Assembly (NCBI RefSeq): GCF_019047785.1
Contig: NZ_CP077290.1
Span: 248,001 to 312,000 of the forward strand
DNA from: Enterobacter cancerogenus
GTDB taxonomy: Bacteria > Pseudomonadota > Gammaproteobacteria > Enterobacterales > Enterobacteriaceae
DNA length: 64,000 nucleotides
Reading direction: 5' to 3'
Part shown: positions 1 to 10,522 of the stretch, in pieces
Position numbering within the stretch: the stretch's first letter is position 1
Layout: each line of letters opens with the position of its first letter
Notes under the pieces: model-generated
Seen by the model: only the letters and a program-made list of their open reading frames with translations
What the model was told of the DNA's origin: nothing
The model's database searches: none
Position numbers and translations under genes: made by a program

Positions 1-390
<390 letters not shown>

Positions 391-391
391 G

Positions 392-1309
<918 letters not shown>

Positions 1310-1393
1310 TCATAGTTCCTTTTTGATTATGCACTCTAATTCGCGCCTGCGCTTTGCGCTACTGTTACCTCAACAGCTAAAAAGGAGACAACG

Positions 1394-1792
1394 ATGAAGA
1401 TTATCCGCAGTGGTTCATTACCTTCCGCGAAGGGGCCGGAAGCCTGGTTTACCGGTACCGTACGCATTGACGCCCCGTTCCAGGCAACCGAACCGGCAAA
1501 AGTGGGCGGCGCAACGGTGACGTTCGAGCCGGGTGCGCGCACCGCCTGGCACACGCATCCGCTCGGGCAGACGCTGATCGTCACCCAAGGGCGCGGCTGG
1601 CTGCAGGCGTGGGGAGAAGAGGCCGAGCCGCTAAACCACGGCGATATCGCCTGGATCGAGCCAGGGGTAAAACACTGGCACGGTGCCTGCGCCGAAACAG
1701 CAATGACCCATATTGCGATTGCCGAATCGGTTAACGGCAGCCCGGTGGAATGGCTGGAAAAAGTCACCGACGAACAGTACCCCGGGGCCTGA
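1394..1792 (+). CDS. Small cupin-domain protein
   Basis: This 132-residue single-domain cupin has the metal-binding pattern His53-x-His55, Gln59 and His94 (WHTHPLGQ and GVKHWH). That pattern is expected of a functional metal site. Small cupins of this sort occur beside LysR regulators and aldo/keto reductases and are often annotated as quercetin-dioxygenase-like. No substrate can be read from the sequence. A good Shine-Dalgarno (AAAGGAG) precedes ATG 1394. The gene is divergent from the LysR gene, which probably controls it (inference). Confidence 0.8.
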   Translation: MKIIRSGSLPSAKGPEAWFTGTVRIDAPFQATEPAKVGGATVTFEPGARTAWHTHPLGQTLIVTQGRGWLQAWGEEAEPLNHGDIAWIEPGVKHWHGACAETAMTHIAIAESVNGSPVEWLEKVTDEQYPGA

Positions 1793-1939
1793 CCACCGAC
1801 GGGAAAAACCGCCAAGGCCTTATTCTTTGCATGGTTTTGTATATCTGATTTCCGGCAAACCAAATGTAAATTAATTGTTTCTCAGCGATGAAATACGCCT
1901 TTAATAATGACGGCATGTTAAGTCAAACGAGAAGCGAAC

Positions 1940-2941
1940 ATGTCCTGGCGAATCAGCATTCTGGATAAAAGCCCCGTTGCGGAAAATGAAACGGCCGCCG
2001 ATGCGCTGGCGCGAACCCTAAGCCTGGCGCAGCTGGCGGAAACGTTGGGTTACCACCGCTTCTGGATTGCCGAGCACCACAATACCCCTCAGCTTGCCAG
2101 CCCCTCACCGGAGCTGCTGATTGCCTGGATCCTCGGGCAAACACGGCGTATCCGCGTGGGATCGGGCGGCGTCATGCTTCAGCATTACAGCCCTTACAAG
2201 GTGGCAGAGAATTTTAACCTGCTGGCCGCTTTAGCCCCTGGACGGGTCGATCTTGGCGTCGGAAAAGCGCCTGGTGGCCTGCCGCTCTCTACCCGTGCGC
2301 TACAGCATGGCCTGAACCCGCAGGAAAAAGGCAGCTTTGCCGATCAGCTCACGCAGCTTGATCGCTGGCTTCGCCCTGAGCATCAGTCTGCGGACGAGGC
2401 CGTGCGCGCCACGCCGCTGCCGCCGCTGCCCGCACAGGGCTTTTTGCTTGGAGCCAGCGTCGAAAGCGCGCTTCTTGCGGCGTCGCTCGACTGGCACTTT
2501 GTCTTTGCTGCTCATCTCAATGGCGATCCGGATCTGCTGCGCGAGGTGGTGGCGACCTGGCGCGAGCACAGCACCCTTGACGTTATCGTGGCCGTGCAGG
2601 CCATCGTGGCAACGACGCAGGCCGAGGCACAAGCCCTGGCGCAGAAGGTGGAAGTGTGGGGCGTTGAGCTGGCAAACGGCCAGCGCGTGACGGTAGCCAG
2701 CGAGGAGCAGGCCTACGCCTTTGCGCATCAGGCCGGGAGCGAACCGCTGCGTATTGCCCGCCGGGCGCAGTCTCTGCTGGCCGGAACGGCTGATGCGGTG
2801 GTGGCGCAGCTTGAAGCCTTGCATCAACAGTGGGGCATTGATGAGTTCATCATCGATACCCCGATTGCAGAAGGTACACGCCGCACGCGATCCCTTCGTC
2901 TGCTGGCAGAGGCCAGACAGAATAAGGCGGTGACGGTATGA
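1940..2941 (+). CDS. Luciferase-like FMN-dependent monooxygenase (LLM, MsnO8-type)
   Basis: This 333-residue protein has the N-terminal WISILDKSPV and the segment GYHRFWIAEHHNTPQLASPS typical of group-1 bacterial-luciferase-like oxidoreductases. These enzymes are TIM barrels that use reduced FMN and O2. It is the first gene of an operon reading to about 9443 and overlaps the next gene by 4 bp. In Bacillus subtilis a protein of this family (YtmO/CmoO) sits in the operon for breakdown of S-modified cysteines together with the other gene types found here. Its exact reaction there is not settled, so a role in C-S bond oxidation is inference. No separate flavin reductase lies in this operon. Confidence 0.87.
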   Translation: MSWRISILDKSPVAENETAADALARTLSLAQLAETLGYHRFWIAEHHNTPQLASPSPELLIAWILGQTRRIRVGSGGVMLQHYSPYKVAENFNLLAALAPGRVDLGVGKAPGGLPLSTRALQHGLNPQEKGSFADQLTQLDRWLRPEHQSADEAVRATPLPPLPAQGFLLGASVESALLAASLDWHFVFAAHLNGDPDLLREVVATWREHSTLDVIVAVQAIVATTQAEAQALAQKVEVWGVELANGQRVTVASEEQAYAFAHQAGSEPLRIARRAQSLLAGTADAVVAQLEALHQQWGIDEFIIDTPIAEGTRRTRSLRLLAEARQNKAVTV

Positions 2942-4059
2942 ATCTTAGCGAACAGCTAATTTCCTGGCGTCGTGAGCTGCACCAGCGCCCCGAGCTGTCC
3001 GGTCAGGAGGTTGAAACAACCGCGCGGCTGCGCCAGTGGCTGACTCAGGCTGGGATCGCGCCGCTGCCCTATGACCTTCAAACCGGACTGGTGACGGAAA
3101 TTGGGTCGGGTAAAAAGCTAATTGCCTTACGGGCGGACATTGATGCTCTGCCCATTGAGGAGCGCAGCGGCGTGCCGTTTAGCTCGCAGCGCCCGGGGGT
3201 GATGCACGCCTGCGGTCATGACGTGCATACCAGCGTTATTCTTGGCGCAGCGCTAAAACTGAAAGCGCGGGAAGCTTCGCTTGCCGGGCGAGTGCGGATC
3301 CTCTTCCAGCCAGCCGAAGAGAACTTTGGCGGAGCGAAAAGCATGGTCCGTGCCGGTGCGTTACGCGACGTGAGCGCCATCTTCGGTATGCATAACGAGC
3401 CGTCGCTGCCGGTTGGTGAATTTGCCACCCGCGGCGGGCCGTTTTACGCCAACGTTGATCGCTTTGCCATCCGTATTACCGGCAAGGGCGCACACGCGGC
3501 GCGTCCTCACGAGGGCAACGATGCCATCGTTCTGGCAAGTCAGCTGGTGACGGCGCTGCAAAGCGTGGCCAGCCGGAACGTCAACACGCTGGATTCGGTG
3601 GTGCTCAGCGTCACGCGCATCACCGGGGGGAATACCTGGAATGTTCTGCCGGAGACGGTAGAGCTGGAGGGGACGCTGCGCACTCATCGCAGCGACGTGC
3701 AGCAAAAGGTAAAAGCGCGTGTCGGCGACATCGCCGCCGGGTTTGCCAGCGCCTTTAACGCCCAAATTGATATCACCTGGTATGCCGGACCCGCCGCGCT
3801 GGTTAACGACGAGCACTGGGCGGCGTTTGCCACCTCGGTCGCCAGAGAAGCGGGCTACGAAACCCATCATGCGGAGCTGCATATGGGCGGGGAAGATTTT
3901 GCGGTGTATCTGCAAAATATACCCGGCGCGTTTGTCAGCATCGGCAGCGCCAGCCCCTTTGGTTTACATCACCCGGCGTTTAACCCGGACGAAGCGTTAA
4001 TTGAACCCGCTGCCGCCTATTTTGCGCAGCTGGCGGAAAAAGCGCTGCAATACGTTTAA
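2938..4059 (+). CDS. M20 family amidohydrolase / N-acyl-amino-acid deacylase
   Basis: This 373-residue M20D peptidase-family metal hydrolase carries the di-metal motif MHACGHDVH (Cys92, His94, His97), the glutamate pair in QPAEEN at about 130, and the distal His in the C-terminal GLHHPAF. Family members such as HipO, IlL1 and B. subtilis SndA/SndB remove acyl or acetyl groups from amino acids. The start overlaps the upstream stop (ATGA), so the two are translationally coupled. With the GNAT gene at 6347 it could make an acetylate-oxidise-deacetylate cycle, as in S-(2-succino)cysteine breakdown. The fold is secure; the substrate is inference from context. Confidence 0.87.
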   Translation: MNLSEQLISWRRELHQRPELSGQEVETTARLRQWLTQAGIAPLPYDLQTGLVTEIGSGKKLIALRADIDALPIEERSGVPFSSQRPGVMHACGHDVHTSVILGAALKLKAREASLAGRVRILFQPAEENFGGAKSMVRAGALRDVSAIFGMHNEPSLPVGEFATRGGPFYANVDRFAIRITGKGAHAARPHEGNDAIVLASQLVTALQSVASRNVNTLDSVVLSVTRITGGNTWNVLPETVELEGTLRTHRSDVQQKVKARVGDIAAGFASAFNAQIDITWYAGPAALVNDEHWAAFATSVAREAGYETHHAELHMGGEDFAVYLQNIPGAFVSIGSASPFGLHHPAFNPDEALIEPAAAYFAQLAEKALQYV

Positions 4060-4074
4060 TTATAAGAGGTGAAT

Positions 4075-5391
4075 ATGTCTGCAACTCGTCAGCTGCGGCT
4101 GGGCACTATTTTGCACGGCGCATCCGGGAATATGTCTGCATGGCGACATCCGGCGGCCGTCGCCGATGCCAGCATTAATTTTGATTTTGTTAAAGAGACG
4201 GCGCTAAAAGCGGAAGAGGGCAAACTGGATTTTCTTTTTGTCGCCGACGGACTTTATATTAACGAGAAATCCATTCCGCACTTTTTAAATCGCTTTGAAC
4301 CGCTGACGGTATTATCGGCGCTGGCAAGTCTTACTTCCCGACTGGGATTAGTGGGCACCTTGTCAACCTCCTACAGCGAGCCGTTTACCGTGGCGCGCCA
4401 GTTTGCCAGCCTCGATCATCTGAGCCATGGCCGCGCGGGCTGGAACGTAGTGACCTCTCCGCTGGAAGGCTCGGCCAAAAACTTCTCTCGTGAGAAACAC
4501 CCGGAACACGCGTTGCGCTATCGCATCGCTGATGAATATCTCGACGTGGTAAAAGGGTTATGGGACTCCTGGGAAGGCGATGCCTTTATCCGAGATAAAG
4601 CGAGCGGACGCTTTTTTGACCCGGATAAACTGCATACTCTCGATCATCACGGTGATTTCTTTAAGGTTGCCGGACCGCTGAATATTGGCCGCACGCCGCA
4701 AGGACGCCCGATTATATTTCAGGCGGGCGCGTCGGATGACGGTAAAAAGCTGGCAGCGAAACACGCTGATGCCATATTTACCCACCACGAAACGCTAGAC
4801 GACGCGCAAGCATTTTATCGCGACGTGAAGCAACAACTGGAAAATAACGGTCGTCGCGCGTCGGATTTACATATTTTCCAGGGCGTCAGCGTGATTGTCG
4901 GCAAAGATGCCGAAGACGTGGAAAATCAGTATCAAACTACGGCGGCGCTGGTGTCCATTACCGACGCGCTGAATTACCTTGGACGCTACTTTGAACACCA
5001 CGATTTTAGCCAGTATCCCCTGGACGCGCCGTTCCCGGACGTGGGCGATTTAGGTAAAAACAGCTTTCGCAGCACCACCGATGAGATCAAGCGCAATGCC
5101 GCTGAGCGCCAGTTAACGTTGCGTCAGGTAGCGCTGGAAGCAGCATCCCCGCGCCCGCGCTTTTCCGGCACGCCGGAACAGGTGGCGGATGGCCTTCAGG
5201 AGTGGTTCGAGGGCCATGCAGCCGACGGTTTTATCATTCAGGGCGGCACGCCGGACACCTTCCCGCGCTTTGTTGACCATGTCGTGCCGGTATTACAGAC
5301 TCGCGGCCTGTTTCGTACTGACTACCCCGGCACCACGCTGCGCGACAGTCTGGGTTTAGCCGAACCCACAAATCAGTTCACACAACAATAA
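4075..5391 (+). CDS. NtaA/DmoA-family FMN-dependent monooxygenase
   Basis: The protein has 438 residues from ATG 4075, which has AAGAGG upstream at good spacing; an in-frame GTG at 4069 is less likely. It belongs to the long luciferase-like monooxygenases that include nitrilotriacetate and dimethylsulfide monooxygenases and B. subtilis CmoJ/YxeK. Typical segments are SAWRHP near the start, [13 protein letters not shown] at about 120-132 and a C-terminal [16 protein letters not shown]. YxeK/CmoJ oxidise N-acetylated S-substituted cysteines so that the sulfur is released. It lies inside the transporter operon, 15 bp after the M20 gene and 12 bp before the binding protein. The reduced-flavin partner must be encoded elsewhere. 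Confidence 0.88.
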   Translation: MSATRQLRLGTILHGASGNMSAWRHPAAVADASINFDFVKETALKAEEGKLDFLFVADGLYINEKSIPHFLNRFEPLTVLSALASLTSRLGLVGTLSTSYSEPFTVARQFASLDHLSHGRAGWNVVTSPLEGSAKNFSREKHPEHALRYRIADEYLDVVKGLWDSWEGDAFIRDKASGRFFDPDKLHTLDHHGDFFKVAGPLNIGRTPQGRPIIFQAGASDDGKKLAAKHADAIFTHHETLDDAQAFYRDVKQQLENNGRRASDLHIFQGVSVIVGKDAEDVENQYQTTAALVSITDALNYLGRYFEHHDFSQYPLDAPFPDVGDLGKNSFRSTTDEIKRNAAERQLTLRQVALEAASPRPRFSGTPEQVADGLQEWFEGHAADGFIIQGGTPDTFPRFVDHVVPVLQTRGLFRTDYPGTTLRDSLGLAEPTNQFTQQ

Positions 5392-5403
5392 GAGAACGCC
5401 GCT

Positions 5404-6336
5404 ATGCAGAAAACATCGCTTATTCTGGCGCTTGCGCTGGCCATTACTCCTGCAGTCTGGGCTGAGAATGTCACTATCAATGGCACCGGCGTAAGCCTGG
5501 AAGCCAACAAAACGGCGATTAATACCGCTAAAAACAGCGCGGCGGTGGCGCAGCTGCCGAAAGACTATCACTTTGCCATCCCTGGAAAATTTACCGTCGC
5601 CGTGGCAGGGCTGAACCAGCCGCCGCTGACGGTGTTTGCCGACGATAACAAAACGCTGCTTGGCAGCGAGGTGGATATTGCTCGTCTGGTGGCGGATAGC
5701 CTGGGGCTTGAGCTGAACGTGGTGCCGACCTCCTGGGAGGACTGGCCGCTCGGCGTGGCGTCCGGGAAATATGACGCGGCTATTAGCAATATTACCGTCA
5801 CCAAAGCGCGTAAAGAGAAGTTTGATTTTGCCACCTACCGTAAGGATTCCCTGGGCTTCTACGTGAAATCGACCAGCCCGATAAAAACGCTTGAGAAGGC
5901 GGAAGATATCGCCGGTCTGCGCATCATCGTTGGCTCCGGCACCAATCAGGAAGCCATCCTGCTGGCGTGGAATGCTGAAAACCTGAAAAAAGGGCTTAAG
6001 CCGTTCACCCCGGTCTACACCAAAGACGATGCTGCGCAAACCCTGGCGCTGCAATCCGGGCGCGCGGACGCCTGGTTTGGCCCAAACGTTATTGGCGCGT
6101 GGAAAGCGGCGTTGAGCGGCAAAACCCGGCTGGTCGGCAGCGTCGACGGCGGCTGGCCGAAGGCGGCGCACATCGCGGTAACGCTGAAAAAAGGCAGCGG
6201 CCTGGTTGAGCCGGTGCAGACTGCGCTAAACGGCGTGATTAAAAACGGTGATTACGACAAAGTCCTCAACCGTTGGGGGGAAGGCGTTGAGCGTATCCCG
6301 AATTCTGAAGTTAACCCGGCAGGTCTGGGCGATTAA
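5404..6336 (+). CDS. Amino-acid-type ABC transporter substrate-binding protein (copy 1)
   Basis: This is a 310-residue periplasmic solute-binding protein of the polar amino-acid class (SBP_bac_3). The signal peptide MQKTSLILALALAITPAVWA ends in an AxA-type cleavage site before ENV. The lobe motifs SWEDWPLGVASGKYD and RKEKFDFATY fit the family. It is clearly paralogous to the protein at 8556; the two share long identical runs such as RKEKFDFATYR and VGSGTNQE. Two binding proteins on one permease/ATPase set recall TcyJ and TcyK of the B. subtilis cystine/S-modified cysteine importer. The ligand here is inferred to be a cysteine derivative. Confidence 0.88.
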   Translation: MQKTSLILALALAITPAVWAENVTINGTGVSLEANKTAINTAKNSAAVAQLPKDYHFAIPGKFTVAVAGLNQPPLTVFADDNKTLLGSEVDIARLVADSLGLELNVVPTSWEDWPLGVASGKYDAAISNITVTKARKEKFDFATYRKDSLGFYVKSTSPIKTLEKAEDIAGLRIIVGSGTNQEAILLAWNAENLKKGLKPFTPVYTKDDAAQTLALQSGRADAWFGPNVIGAWKAALSGKTRLVGSVDGGWPKAAHIAVTLKKGSGLVEPVQTALNGVIKNGDYDKVLNRWGEGVERIPNSEVNPAGLGD

Positions 6337-6346
6337 GGGGGGGATT

Positions 6347-6856
6347 ATGCGCGAGCAATTTCGTGATGTATCGCCGGAAGACGCCGAACTTCAGCCCATC
6401 ATCGAGGGGTTATTCGGCGAATACGCTGCCCGATACGGGGACTACTTTTCGAAAGACGCCGAGGTGGAATTGACCGAATGGTATCTCGCACCGCAGGGGC
6501 TGTTTATCGTGCTGGAACGCGACGGGAAAATTATCGCTACCGGGGCCTACAAACCCTTTGATGAACGCACCGCGGAGATCAAGCGCATCTGGACCGACAA
6601 AACGCTGCGCCAGCAGGGGCTGGCGGGCCGGGTGGTGCAGGAGCTGGAGCGGCGGGCGGCACTGGCGGGCTACAGTCAGATTTACCTCACCACCGGTTTT
6701 CGCCAGCCGGAAGCGGTACGGCTGTATCTTAGCCAGGGATATCAGCCGCAGTTCGATCTTCACCGCGATCCGGAAGAGTACAGCCAGCCGCCGTTCGATG
6801 GCCGGCTGCGTTTCACCAAAACGCTGATCCGCGAAGCGCTCAGCAAATCCGCATGA
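6347..6856 (+). CDS. GNAT family N-acetyltransferase
   Basis: This 169-residue GNAT protein starts at ATG 6347, directly after a GGGGGG Shine-Dalgarno. Acetyl-CoA binding is indicated by LRQQGLAGRVVQELERRA (the Q/RxxGxG/A loop and following helix), and the C-terminal GYSQIYLTTGFRQPEAVRLY is the usual beta5-alpha4 part. It is embedded between a binding protein and its permease, which ties it to handling of the imported compound. In B. subtilis, SnaA and SnaB are GNAT proteins in operons of the same make-up and acetylate S-(2-succino)cysteine before oxidation. The same role here is inference. Confidence 0.82.
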   Translation: MREQFRDVSPEDAELQPIIEGLFGEYAARYGDYFSKDAEVELTEWYLAPQGLFIVLERDGKIIATGAYKPFDERTAEIKRIWTDKTLRQQGLAGRVVQELERRAALAGYSQIYLTTGFRQPEAVRLYLSQGYQPQFDLHRDPEEYSQPPFDGRLRFTKTLIREALSKSA

Positions 6857-6865
6857 GGAACGACG

Positions 6866-7789
6866 ATGAACAACGTTGAAACCATTAAAGTGGTCCCGGC
6901 GCGCTATCCGCTGCGCACCGTTGGCGCGGTGGCCGCGCTGTTTATCCTGGCCGTGGTGATCCAGTCCGTGGCCTTTAACCCGCGCTGGGAGTGGGCGGTC
7001 TTCGCCCGCTGGTTCTTCGATCCGGTTATTCTGGAGGGCGTCGGCCAGACGCTGCTGTTGACGCTCATTGGCACCGTGCTGAGCGTATTCCTCGGCGGGA
7101 TGCTGGCGCTGGCGAGACTCTCTTCCAGCTGGCTGTTGAGTAGCCTGGCGTGGGCCTACATCTGGCTGTTTCGTTCGCTGCCGCTGATCGTGGTGCTGAT
7201 TATTCTCTATAACTTCTCCTATCTGTACGACACCCTTTCGCTGGGCGTGCCGTTTACCGATATTCTCTGGGGGCGCTTTGAGACCATCAACGTGCTGGGG
7301 CAGTTTTCTACCGCCGTGGTGGGGCTGACGCTGGTGCAGAGCGCCTATACCGCCGAGATCGTTCGCGGAGGATTCCTCGGGGTCGATCACGGTCAGTATG
7401 AAGCCGCCGCCGCGCTCGGCCTCCCGGCCTGGCGGCGCACCGTGCGCATTATCCTGCCGCAGGCGCTGCGCACCATACTACCGTCCGGCTTTAACGAGAT
7501 CATCAGTCTCGCCAAAGGCACGGCAATGGTATACGTCCTGGCAATGCCGGAGTTGTTCTACACCATTCAAATGATCTACAACCGCACGCAGGAGGTCATT
7601 CCGCTGCTGATGGTCGGGGCCGTCTGGTATCTGGTGATAACCACCGTCCTGTCAGCGATCCAGCATGTCGTGGAACGCGGGCTTGCCCGCAGCGAACGCC
7701 GCTCCGCCGTAAATCATCACCGCGCATCCCGCCGTACCCGTTCCGTCAACACCCCAGTACAGGAGCCCGTCCATGCAAGCCTCTCCTGA
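6866..7789 (+). CDS. Amino-acid ABC transporter permease
   Basis: This 307-residue inner-membrane protein is of the HisM/GlnP class. It has about five membrane segments and the EAA loop with the sequence YEAAAALGLPAWRRTVRIIL, which contacts the ATPase. The N-terminal stretch to residue 40 holds an extra hydrophobic segment. The C-terminal 30 residues are basic and unlike the rest of the family; they lie where the gene runs over the start of the ATPase gene (17-bp overlap). It would form a homodimeric channel, since no second permease is present. The operon context suggests uptake of cysteine-like compounds. Confidence 0.9.
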   Translation: MNNVETIKVVPARYPLRTVGAVAALFILAVVIQSVAFNPRWEWAVFARWFFDPVILEGVGQTLLLTLIGTVLSVFLGGMLALARLSSSWLLSSLAWAYIWLFRSLPLIVVLIILYNFSYLYDTLSLGVPFTDILWGRFETINVLGQFSTAVVGLTLVQSAYTAEIVRGGFLGVDHGQYEAAAALGLPAWRRTVRIILPQALRTILPSGFNEIISLAKGTAMVYVLAMPELFYTIQMIYNRTQEVIPLLMVGAVWYLVITTVLSAIQHVVERGLARSERRSAVNHHRASRRTRSVNTPVQEPVHASLS

Positions 7790-8546
7790 AGGACATATTT
7801 CCATCACCGGCGTCAGCAAATTCTTTGGCCGCCATAAGGCACTGGATAACGTCTCGCTTGAGATCCCGCCCGGTTCCGTCACAGTGATCCTCGGGCCGTC
7901 CGGTTCGGGCAAATCGACGCTGCTGCGCACCATTAACCACCTGGAGCGCGTCGATGAAGGCTTTATTCAGATAGACGGGGAGTACGTTGGCTACCGTCGT
8001 CAGGGCGACAAACTCTACGAGCTGAAGGAGAACGCGATCCTGAAACAGCGCGTCAACGTGGGGTATGTGTTCCAGAACTTTAATCTTTTCCCGCACCTCA
8101 CGGTGCTGGAAAACCTGATTGAAGCGCCCATCGCGCACAAAAAACTCAGCCGCAAAGAGGCTATCGACAGCGCATACAGCCTGCTGGACGTGGTGGGGCT
8201 GCGAGACAAGGCCGATGCCTGGTCACGACATCTCTCCGGCGGGCAACAGCAGCGGATCGCCATCGCGCGCGCGCTGGCGTTACGCCCTCGGGTGATGCTG
8301 TTTGATGAACCAACGTCCGCGCTCGATCCGGAGCTGGTGGGTGAGGTGCTGGACGTGATCAAAAAGCTCGCCCGCTCCGGCACGACGCTGGTGGTGGTGA
8401 CGCACGAGATCGGGTTTGCCCGCGAAGTGGCGGATCAGGTGGTGTTTATGGTCGACGGTAAAATTGTGGAGCAGGGCAGCAGCGACGAGGTGTTAAACCA
8501 TCCGTCGCACCCGCGCACCCGCCAGTTCCTGTCAAAAGTGTTGTAA
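7773..8546 (+). CDS. Amino-acid ABC transporter ATP-binding protein (GlnQ/TcyN type)
   Basis: This 257-residue ATPase has Walker A GPSGSGKST at about 40-48, the Q-loop in YVFQNFNLFPH, the signature LSGGQQQR, Walker B VMLFDEPTSALDPE and the H-loop VVVTHE. It is full length for the polar amino-acid uptake subfamily. The insertion around GEYVGYRRQGDKLYELKE is seen in some members of this subfamily. ATG 7773 lies inside the end of the permease gene, so translation is probably coupled. It energises the importer served by the two binding proteins at 5404 and 8556. Confidence 0.92.
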   Translation: MQASPEGHISITGVSKFFGRHKALDNVSLEIPPGSVTVILGPSGSGKSTLLRTINHLERVDEGFIQIDGEYVGYRRQGDKLYELKENAILKQRVNVGYVFQNFNLFPHLTVLENLIEAPIAHKKLSRKEAIDSAYSLLDVVGLRDKADAWSRHLSGGQQQRIAIARALALRPRVMLFDEPTSALDPELVGEVLDVIKKLARSGTTLVVVTHEIGFAREVADQVVFMVDGKIVEQGSSDEVLNHPSHPRTRQFLSKVL

Positions 8547-8555
8547 GGAGAGCGA

Positions 8556-9443
8556 ATGAAATATGGACTTCTGCTGGGGCTGATTTTCACCACGGCGGCC
8601 GATGCCAGCATTGACTTGAACGCCAACCAGCAACCGCTGCCGGTGGCGGTTGACCCGCAGGCGGTGGCGAAGATCCCGGCAAAGTATTCTTTTGTTGAAC
8701 CCGGCACGCTTACCGTCGCCATTTCGGCACTTAACTCGCCACCGTTGGCGCTGCTTGCCAGCGATAACCGCACGCGCATCGGCAGCGACCCGGACATCGC
8801 CCGGCTGCTGGCGGGAAGCCTGGGGTTGAAACTCAAACTGGTGCCGACGGCATGGGAGGACTGGCCGCTCGGGATTGTCTCCGGGCGCTATGACGTGGCG
8901 CTGGTGAACATTGCGGTGACCGAGCAGCGCAAAGAGAAGTTTGATTTTGCGACCTACCGCGTCGATTCCCTGGCCTTTTCGGTGAAATCCAACAGCAGCA
9001 TTCAGTCTATCAAAGGCGCAGGGGATTTGTCGGGCAAGAAAGTGATCGTTGGCTCCGGCACCAATCAGGAACGCATTCTGCTCGGCTGGAACGACGAGAA
9101 CAGGCAAGCCGGACGCGCACCAGCGCTGCCGCTTTATCTGACGGATGACGCCTCGGCCAATCTCTATATTCAGTCCGGCAGGGCGGACGTTTTCTTCGGG
9201 CCGCAGTCTGTCTCGGCCTATAAAGCGGCGCTCACGGGTAAAACCCGCGTTGTAGGCCTGGGCCCCAAAAAAGCCTACGTCGCCACCACCACCAAAAAAG
9301 GCAACGGGCTGGTATATGCCCTGCAGGCCGCGCTGGATGGGGCAATTACGCGAGGGGAATATCAGAAGGTGCTGGCACGCTGGGGTGAGGAGGGCGAAGC
9401 GGTGGACCATTCACAGGTCAATCCGCCAGGGATAACCTACTGA
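8556..9443 (+). CDS. Amino-acid-type ABC transporter substrate-binding protein (copy 2)
   Basis: This is a 295-residue paralog of the protein at 5404, of the same SBP_bac_3 class. The short signal peptide MKYGLLLGLIFTTAADA is followed by SIDLN. The two proteins align along their whole length (AWEDWPLGIVSGRYD, RKEKFDFATYRVDSLAFSVKS), which suggests an old duplication inside the operon. This copy is shorter at the N-terminus and lacks the GGWPKAAHI insertion of copy 1, so the ligand range may differ. It is the last gene of the operon; 41 bp separate it from yncG. Confidence 0.88.
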   Translation: MKYGLLLGLIFTTAADASIDLNANQQPLPVAVDPQAVAKIPAKYSFVEPGTLTVAISALNSPPLALLASDNRTRIGSDPDIARLLAGSLGLKLKLVPTAWEDWPLGIVSGRYDVALVNIAVTEQRKEKFDFATYRVDSLAFSVKSNSSIQSIKGAGDLSGKKVIVGSGTNQERILLGWNDENRQAGRAPALPLYLTDDASANLYIQSGRADVFFGPQSVSAYKAALTGKTRVVGLGPKKAYVATTTKKGNGLVYALQAALDGAITRGEYQKVLARWGEEGEAVDHSQVNPPGITY

Positions 9444-9484
9444 GCATGCTCTACACTTAGGGTTTTGAACCCTGAGGGGGCAAC

Positions 9485-10102
9485 ATGATCACGCTTTATG
9501 GTGTACCCGGCTGGGGGTCGGCGATCGGTGAAATCATGCTGACGCTGGCCGACATTCCCTACCGGTTGATCAACGTGGACGGATTCGATCGGCCCGGCCC
9601 GCAGCGCGACCTGCTGCAACAGCGTAACCCGCTGTGCCAGGTCCCGACGCTGGAGCTGGAAAATGGCACGATCCTGACCGAAACGGCGGCGATAGCGCTG
9701 ATGGTGCTCGACAAATGCCCCGATCTTGCGCCGCCCGTCGGGCACGCCGATCGCCCGCAGTTTCAGCGTCTGCTGATCTGGCTGGTCGCCAATGTCTATC
9801 CCACTTTTACCTTTGCCGATTATCCTGAACGCTGGGCGCCGGACGCCCCTGAACAGCTGAAGGACAATTGTATCGCGTACCGCAAAACGCTGTACGCGTG
9901 GCTGGATAATCACCTGAAAGCCACGCCGTATGCCTTTGGCGAGCAGCTGACCCTGATTGACGCCTATATTGTGGTGATGCGCACCTGGGGGCCGCGTCAT
10001 GACTGGTTTGCAGCCAATACGCCAAAGATCACGGCCATTGCCGACGCGATGTGTCAGCGTCCTGAACTGCACAAGGTGTTAAAGGCTAACGAAATTATCT
10101 GA
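9485..10102 (+). CDS. yncG: Glutathione S-transferase-like protein YncG
   Basis: This 205-residue protein matches E. coli YncG in length and over long stretches ([47 protein letters not shown]). The N-terminal thioredoxin-like domain (about 1-80) keeps the cis-Pro of QVPTL and the glutathione gamma-Glu-binding ETAAI. The helical C-terminal domain follows. The substrate is unknown. It follows the cysteine-derivative operon with a 41-bp gap and its own Shine-Dalgarno (GAGGGGG). Read-through from that operon is possible, but its conserved place near pptA says it is a backbone gene. Confidence 0.85.
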   Translation: MITLYGVPGWGSAIGEIMLTLADIPYRLINVDGFDRPGPQRDLLQQRNPLCQVPTLELENGTILTETAAIALMVLDKCPDLAPPVGHADRPQFQRLLIWLVANVYPTFTFADYPERWAPDAPEQLKDNCIAYRKTLYAWLDNHLKATPYAFGEQLTLIDAYIVVMRTWGPRHDWFAANTPKITAIADAMCQRPELHKVLKANEII

Positions 10103-10139
10103 TAACGTGGAATACTCACTCACAACAGGAAGTCAGCCC

Positions 10140-10370
10140 ATGCCACACGTTGATATTAAATGTTTTCCCCGCGAGCTAAATGACGAGCAAAAAACCGCGC
10201 TGGCAGCGGATATTGCCGACGTGATTATTCGCCATCTGAACAGCAAAGACGGCTCTATATCGGTTGCGCTTAATCAGGTGCAGCAGGATGACTGGAAGGC
10301 GCAGGTCTGGGATACCGAGATTGGCCCGAAGCTGGATGAACTGATTAAAAAACCGGGCTACTCGATGTAA
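10140..10370 (+). CDS. pptA: Tautomerase PptA
   Basis: This 76-residue protein of the 4-oxalocrotonate tautomerase superfamily corresponds to E. coli PptA (YdcE). The start is ATG 10140 rather than the in-frame GTG 10107, because processing of the first Met must expose Pro1, the catalytic base, and [13 protein letters not shown] matches the E. coli N-terminus. The physiological substrate is not known in E. coli; activity on phenylpyruvate-like enols has been seen in vitro. It lies 37 bp after yncG on the same strand and is followed by a short palindromic element. Confidence 0.9.
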   Translation: MPHVDIKCFPRELNDEQKTALAADIADVIIRHLNSKDGSISVALNQVQQDDWKAQVWDTEIGPKLDELIKKPGYSM

Positions 10371-10376
10371 TTATTC

Positions 10377-10406
10377 TGCCGGGCAGGGGCGGGATCCCGC
10401 CCGGCA
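10377..10406. repeat. REP-like palindrome after pptA
   Basis: The arms TGCCGGGC (10377-10384) and GCCCGGCA (10399-10406) are perfect complements around a 14-base GC-rich loop. No U-run follows, so it looks like a repetitive extragenic palindrome rather than a classical terminator, although it could protect the pptA mRNA 3' end. Elements with the same GCCGGGC core recur at several intergenic places in this window. Confidence 0.6.
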
Positions 10407-10522
10407 ATATTCATTAACGCTGTCGTCCGGTTTGTCCGAAACGGCAAGTCACTGGAAAATAAAAGCAAGCAACGGGTGGCGTAAACGTGTATGGTGGCAG
10501 TCCCTTAAATCAGGAGATGCCT

